64,000 nucleotides of DNA from Rickettsia tillamookensis (GTDB taxonomy: Bacteria > Pseudomonadota > Alphaproteobacteria > Rickettsiales > Rickettsiaceae), in the NCBI RefSeq assembly GCF_016743795.2, contig NZ_CP060138.2, positions 744,001 through 808,000 on the forward strand, written 5' to 3'. Numbering within the stretch: the first letter of the stretch is position 1; each line of letters starts with the position of its first letter. Of the stretch, positions 25,534-35,563 are shown one piece after another. Below the pieces are notes generated by a model. It ran no database searches. It had not been told where the DNA came from and worked only from the letters and a program-made list of their open reading frames with translations. Made by a program: the position numbers and the translations under genes.

Positions 25534-26772
25534 ATGCCGATTAAAATTTTAATGCCTGCTTTATCTCCAACTATGACGGAAGGAAATCTAGCTAGGTGGT
25601 TAAAAAAAGAAGGGGATAAAGTTAATCCCGGGGAAGTAATTGCCGAAATTGAAACCGATAAAGCAACGATGGAAGTAGAAGCAGTAGACGAAGGTATACT
25701 TGCCAAAATAGTTATCCCACAAAATAGTCAAAATGTACCTGTTAACTCTTTAATTGCCGTGTTAAGTGAAGAGGGAGAAGAAAAAGCGGACATTGATGCG
25801 TTTATTGCAAAAAATAATAGTGTATCACCGTCACCGAAAACAGATGCTAACCTTCCAAAACCCCACGAGAATATAGCTAAGGTAGAAGAACAGGTAGCAG
25901 TTATAAAACATGATGCTAGTAAAATATTCGCCTCACCTCTTGCAAAAAGACTTGCAAAAATGGGAAATATTAGACTTGAGAGCGTGAAAGGTAGCGGTCC
26001 GCACGGTAGAATAGTCAAACAAGATATCTTATCATATACTCCTAACACTGTTCATAATAAAATAGTTAGTAGAAATCCTGAAGAATATCGTTTAGTACCA
26101 AATAATAATATCCGCAAGATTATAGCTAAGCGTCTGCTTGAATCTAAACAAACAGTTCCACATTTTTATTTATCTATAGACTGTAATGTCGATAAATTGT
26201 TAGATATAAGAGAAGACATTAATAAATCTTTTTCTGAAGATAAATCAACAAGGATATCGGTTAATGATTTTATTATTTTAGCAGTAGCCAAAGCTTTACA
26301 AGAAGTACCAAATGCCAATGCTAGCTGGGGAGAAGATGCAATTAGATATTACAATAATGTCGATATTTCAGTAGCGGTAGCGATTGAGAACGGGCTTGTT
26401 ACGCCGATAGTTAAAAATGCCAATCAAAAAAACATTATAGAGCTATCTCGTGAAATGAAAGAATTAATAAAGAAAGCAAAAGATAATAAATTAACTCCTG
26501 AAGAATTTCAGGGCGGAGGGTTTACCATTTCTAACCTCGGTATGTACGGTATTAAGAATTTCAATGCTATAATTAACCCACCGCAAAGTTGTATAATGGG
26601 CGTCGGAGCTAGTGCAAAACGTGCTATAGTCAAGAATGATAAAGTAATTATAGCAACAATTATGGACGTAACTCTTTCTGCCGATCATCGAGTAGTAGAC
26701 GGAGCAGTCGGTGCTGAGTTTTTGGCAGCATTTAAGAAGTTTATAGAAAGTCCCGCTTTGATGCTGATATAA
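25534..26772 (+). CDS. pdhC: Pyruvate dehydrogenase E2, dihydrolipoyl acetyltransferase
   Basis: This 412-residue E2 core of the pyruvate dehydrogenase complex transfers acetyl groups to CoA. One lipoyl domain (1 to about 80) carries Lys43 in [10 protein letters not shown]. The peripheral-subunit-binding domain spans about 130-170 ([28 protein letters not shown]). The catalytic domain ends with [16 protein letters not shown], with catalytic His near 385. The length is typical for alphaproteobacteria. E1 and E3 are not in the window, so the gene is separate from them here. A type B repeat abuts the stop. Confidence 0.96.
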   Translation: MPIKILMPALSPTMTEGNLARWLKKEGDKVNPGEVIAEIETDKATMEVEAVDEGILAKIVIPQNSQNVPVNSLIAVLSEEGEEKADIDAFIAKNNSVSPSPKTDANLPKPHENIAKVEEQVAVIKHDASKIFASPLAKRLAKMGNIRLESVKGSGPHGRIVKQDILSYTPNTVHNKIVSRNPEEYRLVPNNNIRKIIAKRLLESKQTVPHFYLSIDCNVDKLLDIREDINKSFSEDKSTRISVNDFIILAVAKALQEVPNANASWGEDAIRYYNNVDISVAVAIENGLVTPIVKNANQKNIIELSREMKELIKKAKDNKLTPEEFQGGGFTISNLGMYGIKNFNAIINPPQSCIMGVGASAKRAIVKNDKVIIATIMDVTLSADHRVVDGAVGAEFLAAFKKFIESPALMLI

Positions 26773-26774
26773 AT

Positions 26775-26900
26775 CGTCATTGCGAGTAGGCATATCCAAA
26801 CCGTCATTGCGAGCAGCCATAGGCTGCGTGGCAATCTCATGAAGCAGTACAAAATTCCTGAGATTGCCACGTCAAGGCTCCGCCTTTCCTCGCAATGACG
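26775..26900. repeat. Type B repeat with a partial second copy
   Basis: A truncated left end (CGTCATTGCGAGTAGG at 26775) is followed by a full copy from 26802 (CGTCATTGCGAGCAGCC) to 26900 (CCTCGCAATGACG). Confidence 0.87.
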
Positions 26901-26949
26901 TTAAAACTAACCTCACCCATAAATAAATCAAAAATAACACAAAAATAAC

Positions 26950-28017
26950 ATGAGTTTTTCAGATAATTTAGCAAAAATTTTAGATAAATATGAAAATTTA
27001 GGCAAAAAACTATCTTCCGGCATTATGGGAGACGAGTTTGTTAAGGCATCTAAAGAATATGCCGAACTTGAAGATGTTGTAGCAAAAATTAAAGAATATA
27101 ATAAAGCTAAATCTGAGCTTGAAGAAGCAAATAATTTTAAGCTAGAAGTGGGGCTTGATAATGCCACTTTAGAAATGATTGAAGACGAAATACACACTCT
27201 TGAAAATTCGTTACCAAAACTTGAAAGAGCTGTAAAAATTGCTTTATTACCGAAAGATGATGCGGATAGTAAAAGTGCTATTATTGAAGTTAGAGCAGGA
27301 AGCGGCGGAGAAGAAGCCGCACTTTTTGCTGCCGTACTTTTCAATATGTACCAACGATATGCCGAGTTAAAAGGATGGCGTTTCGAGATATTAGCAATTT
27401 CCGATACGGGAATAGGCGGTTATAAAGAAGCATCTGCGTCGATAAAAGGTAAAGATGTATTCTCTAAACTAAAATTTGAGTCAGGCGTTCATAGAGTGCA
27501 GAGAGTACCGGAAACGGAATCACAAGGACGTATTCATACTTCAGCAGCAACGGTTGCAGTACTTCCTGAGGCTGAAGAGGTTGATATTAAAATTGAAGAT
27601 AAAGACTTAAGAATCGATACTTATAGAGCTTCAGGGGCTGGTGGGCAGCATGTTAATACTACCGATTCTGCCGTACGTATAACCCATATCCCTACCGGTA
27701 TTACCGTAGCCTTGCAAGATGAGAAGTCACAGCATAAAAATAAGGCAAAAGCATTAAAAATTCTACGTGCTAGAATTTATGAGGAAGAACGCCGCAAAAA
27801 AGAACAAGAAAGAGCCGACAGTAGACGAGGGCAGGTAGGTTCGGGAGATCGTTCGGAACGGATACGTACTTATAATTTCCCACAGGGAAGAGTATCCGAC
27901 CATAGAATAAATTTAACACTTTATAAGATAGACGAAGTAGTTAAAAATGGACAATTAGATGAGTTTGTTGAAGCTTTAATTGCGGATGATGAGGCTAAGA
28001 AACTTTCGGAGATATAA
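26950..28017 (+). CDS. prfA: Peptide chain release factor 1
   Basis: RF1 ends translation at UAA and UAG. In this 355-residue protein the stop-codon recognition region is [20 protein letters not shown] with the PxT tripeptide (PET). The catalytic GGQ lies near 231 in [19 protein letters not shown]. The [14 protein letters not shown] and [20 protein letters not shown] segments are also RF1-typical. Full length. The next gene follows 9 bp later. Confidence 0.97.
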   Translation: MSFSDNLAKILDKYENLGKKLSSGIMGDEFVKASKEYAELEDVVAKIKEYNKAKSELEEANNFKLEVGLDNATLEMIEDEIHTLENSLPKLERAVKIALLPKDDADSKSAIIEVRAGSGGEEAALFAAVLFNMYQRYAELKGWRFEILAISDTGIGGYKEASASIKGKDVFSKLKFESGVHRVQRVPETESQGRIHTSAATVAVLPEAEEVDIKIEDKDLRIDTYRASGAGGQHVNTTDSAVRITHIPTGITVALQDEKSQHKNKAKALKILRARIYEEERRKKEQERADSRRGQVGSGDRSERIRTYNFPQGRVSDHRINLTLYKIDEVVKNGQLDEFVEALIADDEAKKLSEI

Positions 28018-28026
28018 AACTAAAGT

Positions 28027-28398
28027 ATGAATACAAAAAAAAATCAAGAAAGTATAACAATATATACATATAATGAGCAAGGTAAGGCTACTATAACCCT
28101 AGGAAAAGTAGAAATAATACAAGCATTTTGTTCTAATAATAGTTTAAATAGCGATGAATTAATGCTGCGAGATGAAACAGCAAAAAAAAGTAATCAAAAC
28201 TTCGATAAACATTTACATAAAAGCGAAAACTTAGAAGCAATTGAATTAGCAAGTATATCTAATACGAGCTCATCAGAAGAATACAGTAACAATGACACTA
28301 GTAGTCAAACAAAAATTCTAACTTTAGAAGAGGAAAGTGATTGCGGTACGTTTGATTGTATGGGTAAAAATAACGATTTCTGTTGTGTAATTATCTAA
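28027..28398 (+). CDS. Small unknown protein ending in CCVII (CaaX-like)
   Basis: This 123-residue protein has no recognised domain. Residues 1-40 may fold (ITIYTYNEQGKATITLGKVE). The rest is rich in Ser, Asn and acidic residues and looks disordered. It ends NNDFCCVII. CVII fits a CaaX box with Ile at X, favouring geranylgeranylation, and the Cys just before it could be palmitoylated, as in small GTPases. No signal peptide. It is wedged between prfA and recJ (9 and 14 bp gaps), so it is likely co-transcribed with them. Its core is unlike the 16-18 kb family; only the tail design is shared. Confidence 0.65.
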   Translation: MNTKKNQESITIYTYNEQGKATITLGKVEIIQAFCSNNSLNSDELMLRDETAKKSNQNFDKHLHKSENLEAIELASISNTSSSEEYSNNDTSSQTKILTLEEESDCGTFDCMGKNNDFCCVII

Positions 28399-28412
28399 AA
28401 ACTTAAATAATC

Positions 28413-30176
28413 ATGAAGCTACAAGCATCTATAAACGGTAAAATCTGGCAACAGAAACTGATTAACGAAGATATAGTCACCGAGTTATGTCGTAGTTTCA
28501 AAATTAGTGATTTACTGGCTAGAATAGTATCATTAAGAGTAAATAATCTAGAGGAAGTAGAAAATTTTTTGATACCGAAAATCAAAAATTTATTACCTAA
28601 TCCTTTTCATCTACTCGATATGGAAAAGGCTGTAGATAGAACAGTTAAAGCTATTTTAAATAACCAAAAAATATGTATCTTTGCCGATTATGATGTGGAT
28701 GGTGCTACTTCAGCCGCTTTACTTAAAAATATTTTTAGAGATTTAAATATAATATGTGATATTTATGTTCCTGATCGTATAGCTGAAGGATACGGTCCAA
28801 CTCCTTTTGCTATGCAAAAAATTAAAGATAACGGCACAGAATTATTAATTACGGTTGATTGCGGTGCTATGGCACATGAAGCCCTAAAATACGCAAAAGA
28901 TGTTAACCTTGATGTTATAGTAATCGATCATCATATAGCTACGGAAATATTACCTGATGCAGTAGCTATAGTAAATCCAAATCGTATTGATGAAAAAAGC
29001 GAATATAAACATTTGGCAGCTGTAGGAGTTGCTTTCTTATTTGCAACTGCAATATTATCAAATTTAAAGAAGCAAAATTATTTCACGCAAACAATGCTTC
29101 AGCCTAATCTAATGAAGTATCTAGATTTAGTGGCTCTTGGTACTGTTTGCGATATGATGAAATTAACAGGCTTAAATCGTGCATTTGTCGCAAGCGGATT
29201 GAAAGTAATGCAACAAAGGCAAAATATAGGGATTAAAACATTATATGATATGGCAGGGCTTAATGAAATACCGAAATGCTATCATTTAGGGTTTATTCTA
29301 GGTCCGCGTATCAATGCAGGCGGTAGAGTAGGAAAGTCAAGTTTAGGGGCTAATCTCCTATCTACTAGCTGTTCTAATGAAGCAAATAAATTAGCTGAAG
29401 AACTTGAAAAACATAATAATGAGCGTAAAGTAATTGAGTTATTGATGATAGAAGAGGCAACAGAAATTGCTTTAACTCAACAAGATAGTAGTTTATTATT
29501 TATCGTAAAAGAAGGATGGCATCCAGGTGTTATAGGAATCGTTGCCGGTAGATTAAAAGAAAAATTTGATAAGCCGGTAGCGGTTATAGCTTTGAATGAC
29601 GGAATCGGTAAAGCTTCCTGCCGTTCTATTTTAGGTATTGATTTCGGTGCTGAGATTATCAATGCTAAAAGCAAAGATTTGCTAATAGCAGGCGGAGGTC
29701 ACGCTATGGCAGCGGGTTTTACCGTCACTGCTGAAAAATTACAAGAATTGCAGAATTTTTTTAATAATGCTTTTAGAATTAGTATAAATAAACTAGAAAA
29801 TTATAAGCATGCGGAATATGATATTGATTTAACGGTTAATAGTGTGAATTTCCCTTTAATGGAGGAATTAAACACTTTAGAACCTTTCGGTCAAGGAAAT
29901 CATGAGCCTATATTTAAATTCGATGATTTATTTGTATTAAAAGCAGATATCGTTGGAAGTAAGCATATTAAATGTATGCTTGTTCCAAATAAGCGAGGCT
30001 TTGGTAATAAAGCTTTGTCTGCTATTGCTTTTAATTCGGTAGGAACTTCATTTGAAGATGTTTTATTAAGCCCTAAAGCAAAGAATATTGCTGCAATAGG
30101 AACGTTAAAAACCAATAATTGGCAAGATAATTATACTATTCAATTAATTATAAAAGATATACTTCTTAGAGAGTAG
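28413..30176 (+). CDS. recJ: Single-strand-specific exonuclease RecJ
   Basis: RecJ digests single-stranded DNA 5' to 3' in recombination and mismatch repair. This 587-residue protein has DHH-family motifs: FADYDVDGATSAALL, VDCGAMAHEAL, VIDHHIAT (the DHH motif) and ALGTVCDMM. The DHHA1 part has VKEGWHPGVIGIVAGRLKEK and GGGHAMAAGFTV. The C-terminal OB-fold region includes LEPFGQGNHEPIF. Length and motifs are normal. Confidence 0.96.
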   Translation: MKLQASINGKIWQQKLINEDIVTELCRSFKISDLLARIVSLRVNNLEEVENFLIPKIKNLLPNPFHLLDMEKAVDRTVKAILNNQKICIFADYDVDGATSAALLKNIFRDLNIICDIYVPDRIAEGYGPTPFAMQKIKDNGTELLITVDCGAMAHEALKYAKDVNLDVIVIDHHIATEILPDAVAIVNPNRIDEKSEYKHLAAVGVAFLFATAILSNLKKQNYFTQTMLQPNLMKYLDLVALGTVCDMMKLTGLNRAFVASGLKVMQQRQNIGIKTLYDMAGLNEIPKCYHLGFILGPRINAGGRVGKSSLGANLLSTSCSNEANKLAEELEKHNNERKVIELLMIEEATEIALTQQDSSLLFIVKEGWHPGVIGIVAGRLKEKFDKPVAVIALNDGIGKASCRSILGIDFGAEIINAKSKDLLIAGGGHAMAAGFTVTAEKLQELQNFFNNAFRISINKLENYKHAEYDIDLTVNSVNFPLMEELNTLEPFGQGNHEPIFKFDDLFVLKADIVGSKHIKCMLVPNKRGFGNKALSAIAFNSVGTSFEDVLLSPKAKNIAAIGTLKTNNWQDNYTIQLIIKDILLRE

Positions 30177-30181
30177 ATGGC

Positions 30182-30292
30182 GATACCCGAACCGTCATTG
30201 CGAGGAGCGAAGCGACGTGGCAATCTCATCAAATATCCTGAGATTGCTTCGTTGAAACTTTCAATTTCTTCTCGCAATGACGGTTCGGGTAT
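30182..30292. repeat. Type B repeat with extended arms
   Basis: GATACCCGAACCGTCATTGC to its near-exact complement GCAATGACGGTTCGGGTATC, so the palindrome extends about ten bases beyond the usual type B ends. Confidence 0.9.
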
Positions 30293-30352
30293 CCACACAA
30301 TACCAAGAATAAATAGACAACTATATATAATAACAACTTAAAAATAATATTT

Positions 30353-31669
30353 ATGAGCGATTTAAAGAAAACAAAAATTTCTAAAGACTTAGCAGAAGTA
30401 CAAGAGCATTATCAAGATTATCCTTATCCTTTCAGAGACCCCAATCAAGAAAAAGAACGTTTACTTGCAATTTGCGGTGAGTTCTTAGGAGAATTAAACC
30501 ATTTTCTATATAAAGGAAAAGAAAATTTTAATAACGGTTTTAGATGCTTAATAGCCGGCGGCGGTACAGGTGATTCAACTATTTATCTTGCTGAACAGTT
30601 AAAAGATAAAAAAAATGCTGAAATAATATATCTAGATTTCAGCAAGCCTAGCATGGAAGTAGCACAAAAACGTGCAGAAGTACGAGGCCTTAAAAATATC
30701 AAATGGATTAATGATTCAATATTAAATATACCTAATTTAAAACTTGGAAAATTCGATTATATAAACTGTACCGGTGTACTTCATCATTTAGCAAATCCTG
30801 ACGAAGGCTTAAAAAATCTAAAGGACTCTTTAAAGCCGACCGGCGGTATGGGTTTAATGGTATATGCTAAATACGGACGTACCGGTGTTTATCAAATTCA
30901 GGATTTAATGAAAATGATAAATAAAGATACTAAAAACCGCGTTGAAGAAGTAATGAACGGGAAGCTAATTCTAGATAATTTGCCTGCTACTAACTGGTAT
31001 AAAAGAGGCTGGGAATTATTTTCAGATTACCAAAATTTTGGTGACGTTGGAGTTTATGATATGTTCCTACACAAACAGGATAGAGCCTATTCCGTTCCTG
31101 AGTTATATGAATTCGTAGAAAAAGCAGGCTTAAATTTTGTTGATTATCTTGATCCTTTAGAGAAAATTTTGCTTAGACCTGAAAATTATATAAAAGATTT
31201 TTCACTTCTGCAAAAAGTTAAAAAGATGGATAAAGTAACTAGAGAAGCAATTTCCGAAATACTTACCGGTAATATTATTAAACATTCATTTTACGTATCA
31301 AATCAAAAAGATAGTGTAGCCTCTCTTGATGACCTTGATAATATACCGTACTTCCATAATATTGCCAATTTTGCTAAACAAATTTATGAGCATTTAGAAT
31401 CTAATCCTTCAGCAGTAAATAATGCTATTAATTTTACTATTAATAATGGAATATTAAATAATGTTAATATCTCAATGTCTATATTTAGAAGCACTAAATA
31501 TATTTTTAAATATATGGTAGAAGAGAAAAGTTTAAGAGAAATATTTGATGCAGTACGTAGTGAATTAAATCAAGAAATAAGCAATGAAGCATTATTAAAT
31601 GAAGTTAAAAACGTTTTCACTCCATTACTTAATTCAAATGTGTTATTGTTAAAATCGAAAGATTTGTAA
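30353..31669 (+). CDS. SAM-dependent methyltransferase (class I)
   Basis: This 438-residue protein has a Rossmann methyltransferase domain at about 50-200: motif I LIAGGGTGDSTIYLAEQL, acidic end IIYLDFSKPSMEVA, and motif IV-like DYINCTGVLHHLANP. The N-terminal signature EHYQDYPYPFRDPNQEKERL is shared with bacterial methyltransferases of unknown substrate. The C-terminal 200 residues are helical and may bind the target. Rickettsia has outer-membrane-protein lysine methyltransferases of somewhat greater length; homology to these is possible but not demonstrated here. Stands alone between repeats. Confidence 0.85.
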   Translation: MSDLKKTKISKDLAEVQEHYQDYPYPFRDPNQEKERLLAICGEFLGELNHFLYKGKENFNNGFRCLIAGGGTGDSTIYLAEQLKDKKNAEIIYLDFSKPSMEVAQKRAEVRGLKNIKWINDSILNIPNLKLGKFDYINCTGVLHHLANPDEGLKNLKDSLKPTGGMGLMVYAKYGRTGVYQIQDLMKMINKDTKNRVEEVMNGKLILDNLPATNWYKRGWELFSDYQNFGDVGVYDMFLHKQDRAYSVPELYEFVEKAGLNFVDYLDPLEKILLRPENYIKDFSLLQKVKKMDKVTREAISEILTGNIIKHSFYVSNQKDSVASLDDLDNIPYFHNIANFAKQIYEHLESNPSAVNNAINFTINNGILNNVNISMSIFRSTKYIFKYMVEEKSLREIFDAVRSELNQEISNEALLNEVKNVFTPLLNSNVLLLKSKDL

Positions 31670-31723
31670 AAATTTGTCATACTACGATTTAATTGATTTT
31701 GTTGTCTGGTTCAGTTTTTTTAT

Positions 31724-31824
31724 TGTCATCCCGTGATTTATTCACGGGATCCAGTTAAAAATACTAATAATATTAGTATTTTTAATTGTTTTACTGGATA
31801 CCGTGGACAAGCCACGGTATGACA
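31724..31824. repeat. Palindromic repeat, type A
   Basis: It starts TGTCATCCCGTGATTTATTC and ends CCGTGGACAAGCCACGGTAT, with partial outer arms TTGTTGTCTGGTTC and GAGCCATACAACAAG. It lies upstream of the rho promoter. Confidence 0.9.
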
Positions 31825-31884
31825 CCCAGCAGGTTTCTCGAGCCATACAACAAGACCAATACCTGCTAATAATGACGATTTGAG

Positions 31885-31913
31885 TTGACAATGTGCTATT
31901 ACGTTGTTAGTAT
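31885..31913 (+). promoter_or_regulatory. Probable rho promoter
   Basis: TTGACA (31885-31890) and TAGTAT (31908-31913) lie 17 bp apart. The start codon of rho is about 180 bp further on, leaving a long leader. Rho genes are commonly autoregulated by attenuation in such leaders. I see no clear hairpin, so regulation is an inference. Confidence 0.6.
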
Positions 31914-32092
31914 GCTTTTACATACATAAACAGCTCTTATAAGCTAACAAGATAAATAATTCTTCAAACCACAAGAATAAATAAAATTTTCTAAAAATCT
32001 AATTTGATTCCTAATTTAAATAAGTATATTACTTACCTTTAAACTTAATTGCTAACTCAACTTTTCAATTATAATCTATTAATAATAAAATA

Positions 32093-33469
32093 ATGAACAC
32101 AACTAATAAAGAATCTACAGAAGAACTTAACAATACCGAATCCAATAACAATCATAATAATTTTGCAGAAAACGGTAATATTATTAATTTAAAACAATTA
32201 AAACGTAAATTACCGGAGGAACTACAAGCTCAAGCAGAAGAATTAAAAATTGAAAATATTAATTCATTACTTAAACAAGAATTAGTTTTTGCAATTTTGA
32301 AAAAATCCGTAGAGCAGGGAGGTTTAATAGTAGGAGAGGGAGTACTTGAAGTACTACCTGACGGATTTGGTTTTTTACGTTCGCCAGAAGTAAACTATTT
32401 AGCAGGTCCTGATGATATTTATATTTCTCCTAGTCAAATTCGTCGTTTTGGTCTGCGTACCGGTGATACGGTAGAAGGTCAGATCAGAGCTCCAAAAGCC
32501 GGAGAACGTTATTTTGCTTTACTGAAAGTCAATAGAGTAAATTTTGAAGACCCTTCTAAAGCTTATCATCGTGTTCATTTTGATAATTTAACTCCCTTAT
32601 ATCCTGATGAAAAATTAGGATTAGAACTTGAAAATAATAGTAAAGATAGTAAGGATTTTAGTACAAGGGTTATTGAACTTGTTGCCCCTATGGGTAAAGG
32701 ACAACGTGCATTAATAGTAGCACCGCCTCGTACAGGTAAAACCGTATTATTACAAAATATAGCACATGCAATTACAACTAATAATCCGGAAGTATTTTTA
32801 ATAGTACTGTTAATAGACGAAAGACCTGAAGAAGTAACCGATATGCAACGTTCCGTGCGTGGAGAGGTTGTTAGCTCTACTTTCGATGAACCGGCAAGTA
32901 GGCACGTGCAGCTTGCAGAAATGGTTATTGAAAAAGCAAAGCGTTTAGTAGAACATAAAAAAGACGTGGTAATTTTAGTAGATGCGATAACACGACTCGC
33001 TCGTGCTTATAATACCGTAGTGCCGTCATCAGGGAAAGTATTAACGGGCGGCGTTGATGCTAATGCACTACAAAGACCGAAAAGATTTTTCGGAGCAGCA
33101 AGAAATATCGAAAATGGCGGTTCGCTTACTATAATCGGTACGGCTTTAATTGAAACCGGTTCTCGTATGGATGAAGTAATTTTTGAAGAATTTAAAGGTA
33201 CAGGTAATTCTGAGATAGTTCTAGACCGTAAGATTGCCGATAAGCGTATTTATCCGGCTATTGATATAACTAGATCAGGAACTAGAAAAGAAGATTTATT
33301 AGTAGATAAAATAATATTAAATAAAATGTGGGTTCTTCGTCGTATTATCGACCCGATGGGTAGCAGTGAGGCAATAGAATTTTTACTCAAAAAACTTGAA
33401 AATACTAAAACTAACGGTGAGTTTTTTGAGATGATGAAGAGTCCTGAACGCCCTAAAAACGGTTTATAG
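32093..33469 (+). CDS. rho: Transcription termination factor Rho
   Basis: Rho is an RNA-dependent ATPase that ends transcripts. The N-terminal helix bundle ([14 protein letters not shown]) is followed by the RNA-binding cold-shock-like domain ([20 protein letters not shown]). The ATPase has Walker [30 protein letters not shown] and the Q/R loops ([32 protein letters not shown]). At 458 residues it is longer than E. coli Rho because of a Asn-rich N-terminal extension of about 35 residues, common in alphaproteobacteria. Confidence 0.97.
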
Positions 33470-33475
33470 TCGTAT

Positions 33476-33568
33476 CGTCATTGCGAGGAAAAATTGAAAA
33501 TTTTGACGAAGCAATCTCAGGATATTTGACGAGATTGCCACGCAGCCTACGGCTTGCTCGCAATGACG
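33476..33568. repeat. Palindromic repeat, type B
   Basis: CGTCATTGCGAGGAAAAATT to GCTCGCAATGACG between rho and sppA; the left end is 7 bp after the rho stop. Confidence 0.9.
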
Positions 33569-33599
33569 TTGATTATACTAATTAAAAACATAAAAAATC

Positions 33600-34514
33600 A
33601 TGAGTATAACACCTGATTATTTAATTGAAAGAAGACAAATAAAATCTCGTTTGTTAATTTGGAAACTAGCAGCTATTATTTTAATTGCTATCGTATTCTT
33701 ACTAGTAGGTAAAGATTTTGCTCCAAAAGAGGTTTTACCTATTAATAGTAATGAAGACTATATAGCTTCCGTATTAATAGACGAGATAATTCTTGAAGAC
33801 GAAAAGCGTGACAAAAAGCTTAAAAAAATAATCGATGATTCTCATATTAAAGCATTAATAGTTAACGTAAATTCTCCCGGCGGTACAGTAGTCGGCTCTG
33901 AAAAAATTTATAATATCTTACGTAAAATATCCGAGAAAAAGCCGGTAGTAATCGTTATGGGAACAATGGCTGCAAGCGGCGGTTATTTAATTTCTCTCGG
34001 AGGTGATTATATTGTCAGTCATAACGGAACTATTACGGGTTCAATCGGTGTAATACTACAAACAGCCGAGGTAACGGAGCTTGCTCAAAAGCTAGGAATT
34101 AAGTTTAATAATTTCAAATCAGGTGAATTAAAAGCTGTCCCAAATCCTACCGAAAAACTGACAGAAGCAGTGCGGATAGCCATTATGGAAAATATAGAAG
34201 ATACTTATAATTTTTTCCTTGAACTTGTTTCAGAGAGACGTAATCTTCCTATAGAAGAAGTAAAAAAGCTCGCAGACGGACGAATATATTCAGGTCGTCA
34301 GGCTTTAAAGTTAAAGCTTGTGGATGCTATAGGCTCGGAAGATACTGCATTAAAATGGTTCCAGGAAGTTAAGAAAATTAATGCTAATCTACTAGTTAAA
34401 GATTATCAATTAAAACCAAAACCAAAATTAATGGACATAATACTTGAAGATTTTGATAGTATAGCACCTAGTTTTTTTAAAAATAGTTTTAACGGAATCA
34501 AAGCGATTTTTTAA
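33600..34514 (+). CDS. sppA: Signal peptide peptidase SppA
   Basis: This 304-residue membrane-anchored serine protease degrades cleaved signal peptides. One N-terminal transmembrane helix (LAAIILIAIVFLLVG) leads to the periplasmic S49 domain. NVNSPGGTVVGSEKIY and MGTMAASGGYLISLGGDYIV contain the nucleophile Ser, and the general-base Lys is probably in NFKSGELKAVPNP. It is the short 36-kDa type with a single catalytic domain. The IHF-like gene starts 2 bp after its stop, so both are translated from one mRNA. Confidence 0.93.
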   Translation: MSITPDYLIERRQIKSRLLIWKLAAIILIAIVFLLVGKDFAPKEVLPINSNEDYIASVLIDEIILEDEKRDKKLKKIIDDSHIKALIVNVNSPGGTVVGSEKIYNILRKISEKKPVVIVMGTMAASGGYLISLGGDYIVSHNGTITGSIGVILQTAEVTELAQKLGIKFNNFKSGELKAVPNPTEKLTEAVRIAIMENIEDTYNFFLELVSERRNLPIEEVKKLADGRIYSGRQALKLKLVDAIGSEDTALKWFQEVKKINANLLVKDYQLKPKPKLMDIILEDFDSIAPSFFKNSFNGIKAIF

Positions 34515-34516
34515 TA

Positions 34517-34759
34517 ATGGTTACTAAGAATTATTTAATAGATAAAGTACATGATAAGCTGAATTATCTTTCCAAAGAAGATGTTAAAGATTCAGTAGAT
34601 TTAATCTTAGATTATTTAAGTCAGTCTCTCAAAGAACAAGAACGTATCGAAATCAGAAATTTCGGTAATTTCTCTATCCGCAAACGTAAATTCTCTGAAA
34701 GTGAAAAATTTTATAACACGGTTTATTACCGAATGCCTAAAAATTTATTTAAGGAGTAG
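34517..34759 (+). CDS. HU/IHF-family DNA-binding protein with a shortened arm
   Basis: This 80-residue protein has the HU/IHF N-terminal helices (KNYLIDKVHDKLNYLSKEDV, DLILDYLSQSLKEQ) and the strand motif RIEIRNFGNFSIRKRK. After this the usual beta-arm with the RNPxTG tip, which intercalates DNA, is missing. The sequence jumps to EKFYNTVYYRMPKNLFKE, equivalent to the closing strand and helix. It is therefore some 12-15 residues shorter than normal. It may dimerise but bend DNA weakly. Linked to sppA as in other alphaproteobacteria, where an IHF-beta gene follows sppA. Confidence 0.83.
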   Translation: MVTKNYLIDKVHDKLNYLSKEDVKDSVDLILDYLSQSLKEQERIEIRNFGNFSIRKRKFSESEKFYNTVYYRMPKNLFKE

Positions 34760-34766
34760 ATAAGTT

Positions 34767-35324
34767 ATGGAATGGTCTAAATATAATGTTAGAGAGAAGT
34801 GGAAAATAATAAAAAGCATGGTACTACATAATAATATTTTTTCCATGGCTCTTCATATTGAAGATTTAGAACTCTTCAAAAAAATATTATCGATAGATGG
34901 GAAGCTGGTTATTCAAGCACTTAATATAGACCCTCTTATGTATCACGATATTATAGGTAATGGGAAATATGATTCTTTTTTTGAAGCATTATATAATTAC
35001 TTAAATGATAGTAAACCAGCAATCATGCCTTTAGTATCTAATAAAAAAGAATATTATCCTATTTTTGAAGAAGTATGTAATGAATCTTTAAAGGAAAAAA
35101 TATCATTAATAATGACATATTTAGAAAAAGAATCTGATGATCACCCTAGATGGGAATATGAAGAAACTTTAGAATATTATTTAGAAACTAGAAAAAATTA
35201 TGATAAGCCTAAACCTGAACCCGAAATAGAAAAAAGCGAAGAGGAACCTAATTTAAATTATGCAGAATTAGATTTAAAATATTATGAAGAATCTTTAGAT
35301 TATTACTTAAATGTGATAGGGTAG
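34767..35324 (+). CDS. Unknown acidic protein
   Basis: A 185-residue protein not recognised as a family. The N-terminal part is helical (WKIIKSMVLHNNIFSMALHI). The C-terminal part has two imperfect repeats, EETLEYYLETRKNY and EESLDYYLNVIG, separated by a Pro-Glu-rich linker (KPKPEPEIEKSEEEP). No signal peptide or membrane segment. It starts 7 bp after the IHF-like gene and probably belongs to the same transcript. A type F palindrome follows. Confidence 0.6.
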   Translation: MEWSKYNVREKWKIIKSMVLHNNIFSMALHIEDLELFKKILSIDGKLVIQALNIDPLMYHDIIGNGKYDSFFEALYNYLNDSKPAIMPLVSNKKEYYPIFEEVCNESLKEKISLIMTYLEKESDDHPRWEYEETLEYYLETRKNYDKPKPEPEIEKSEEEPNLNYAELDLKYYEESLDYYLNVIG

Positions 35325-35341
35325 AGTAATAAAATTTTACT

Positions 35342-35507
35342 CTAGGTTCTATGAAAGAAAATTAAATTATTTGTATTTTTAGATATTTTTGAGCGAAAAT
35401 TAATAAAATTTTTGCAGGAATAGCTATCCCTATTTTAAAAAAATTTAATAATTTGTAGCCAAAAAGAGCAAAAATAGATTAATTTAATTTTCTTTCATAG
35501 AACCTAG
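35342..35507. repeat. Palindromic repeat, type F
   Basis: The 26-bp outer arms CTAGGTTCTATGAAAGAAAA and TTTTCTTTCATAGAACCTAG (plus AT-rich extension) are perfect complements. The centre (GAGCGAAAATTAATAAAATT to AATTTGTAGCCAAAAAGAGC) matches the centres of the type F copies at 39037 and 60568. About 166 bp. Confidence 0.85.
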
Positions 35508-35508
35508 C

Positions 35509-35537
35509 TTGACATTATAATAATAGGCAACTATCTT
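35509..35537 (+). promoter_or_regulatory. Probable promoter of the lipoprotein-yaaA unit
   Basis: TTGACA (35509-35514), whose first bases border the type F repeat, and TATCTT (35532-35537) are 17 bp apart. The lipoprotein start codon is 26 bp downstream. Confidence 0.55.
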
Positions 35538-35563
35538 AAGTGTAAAATTAAAACAGGGTATTT

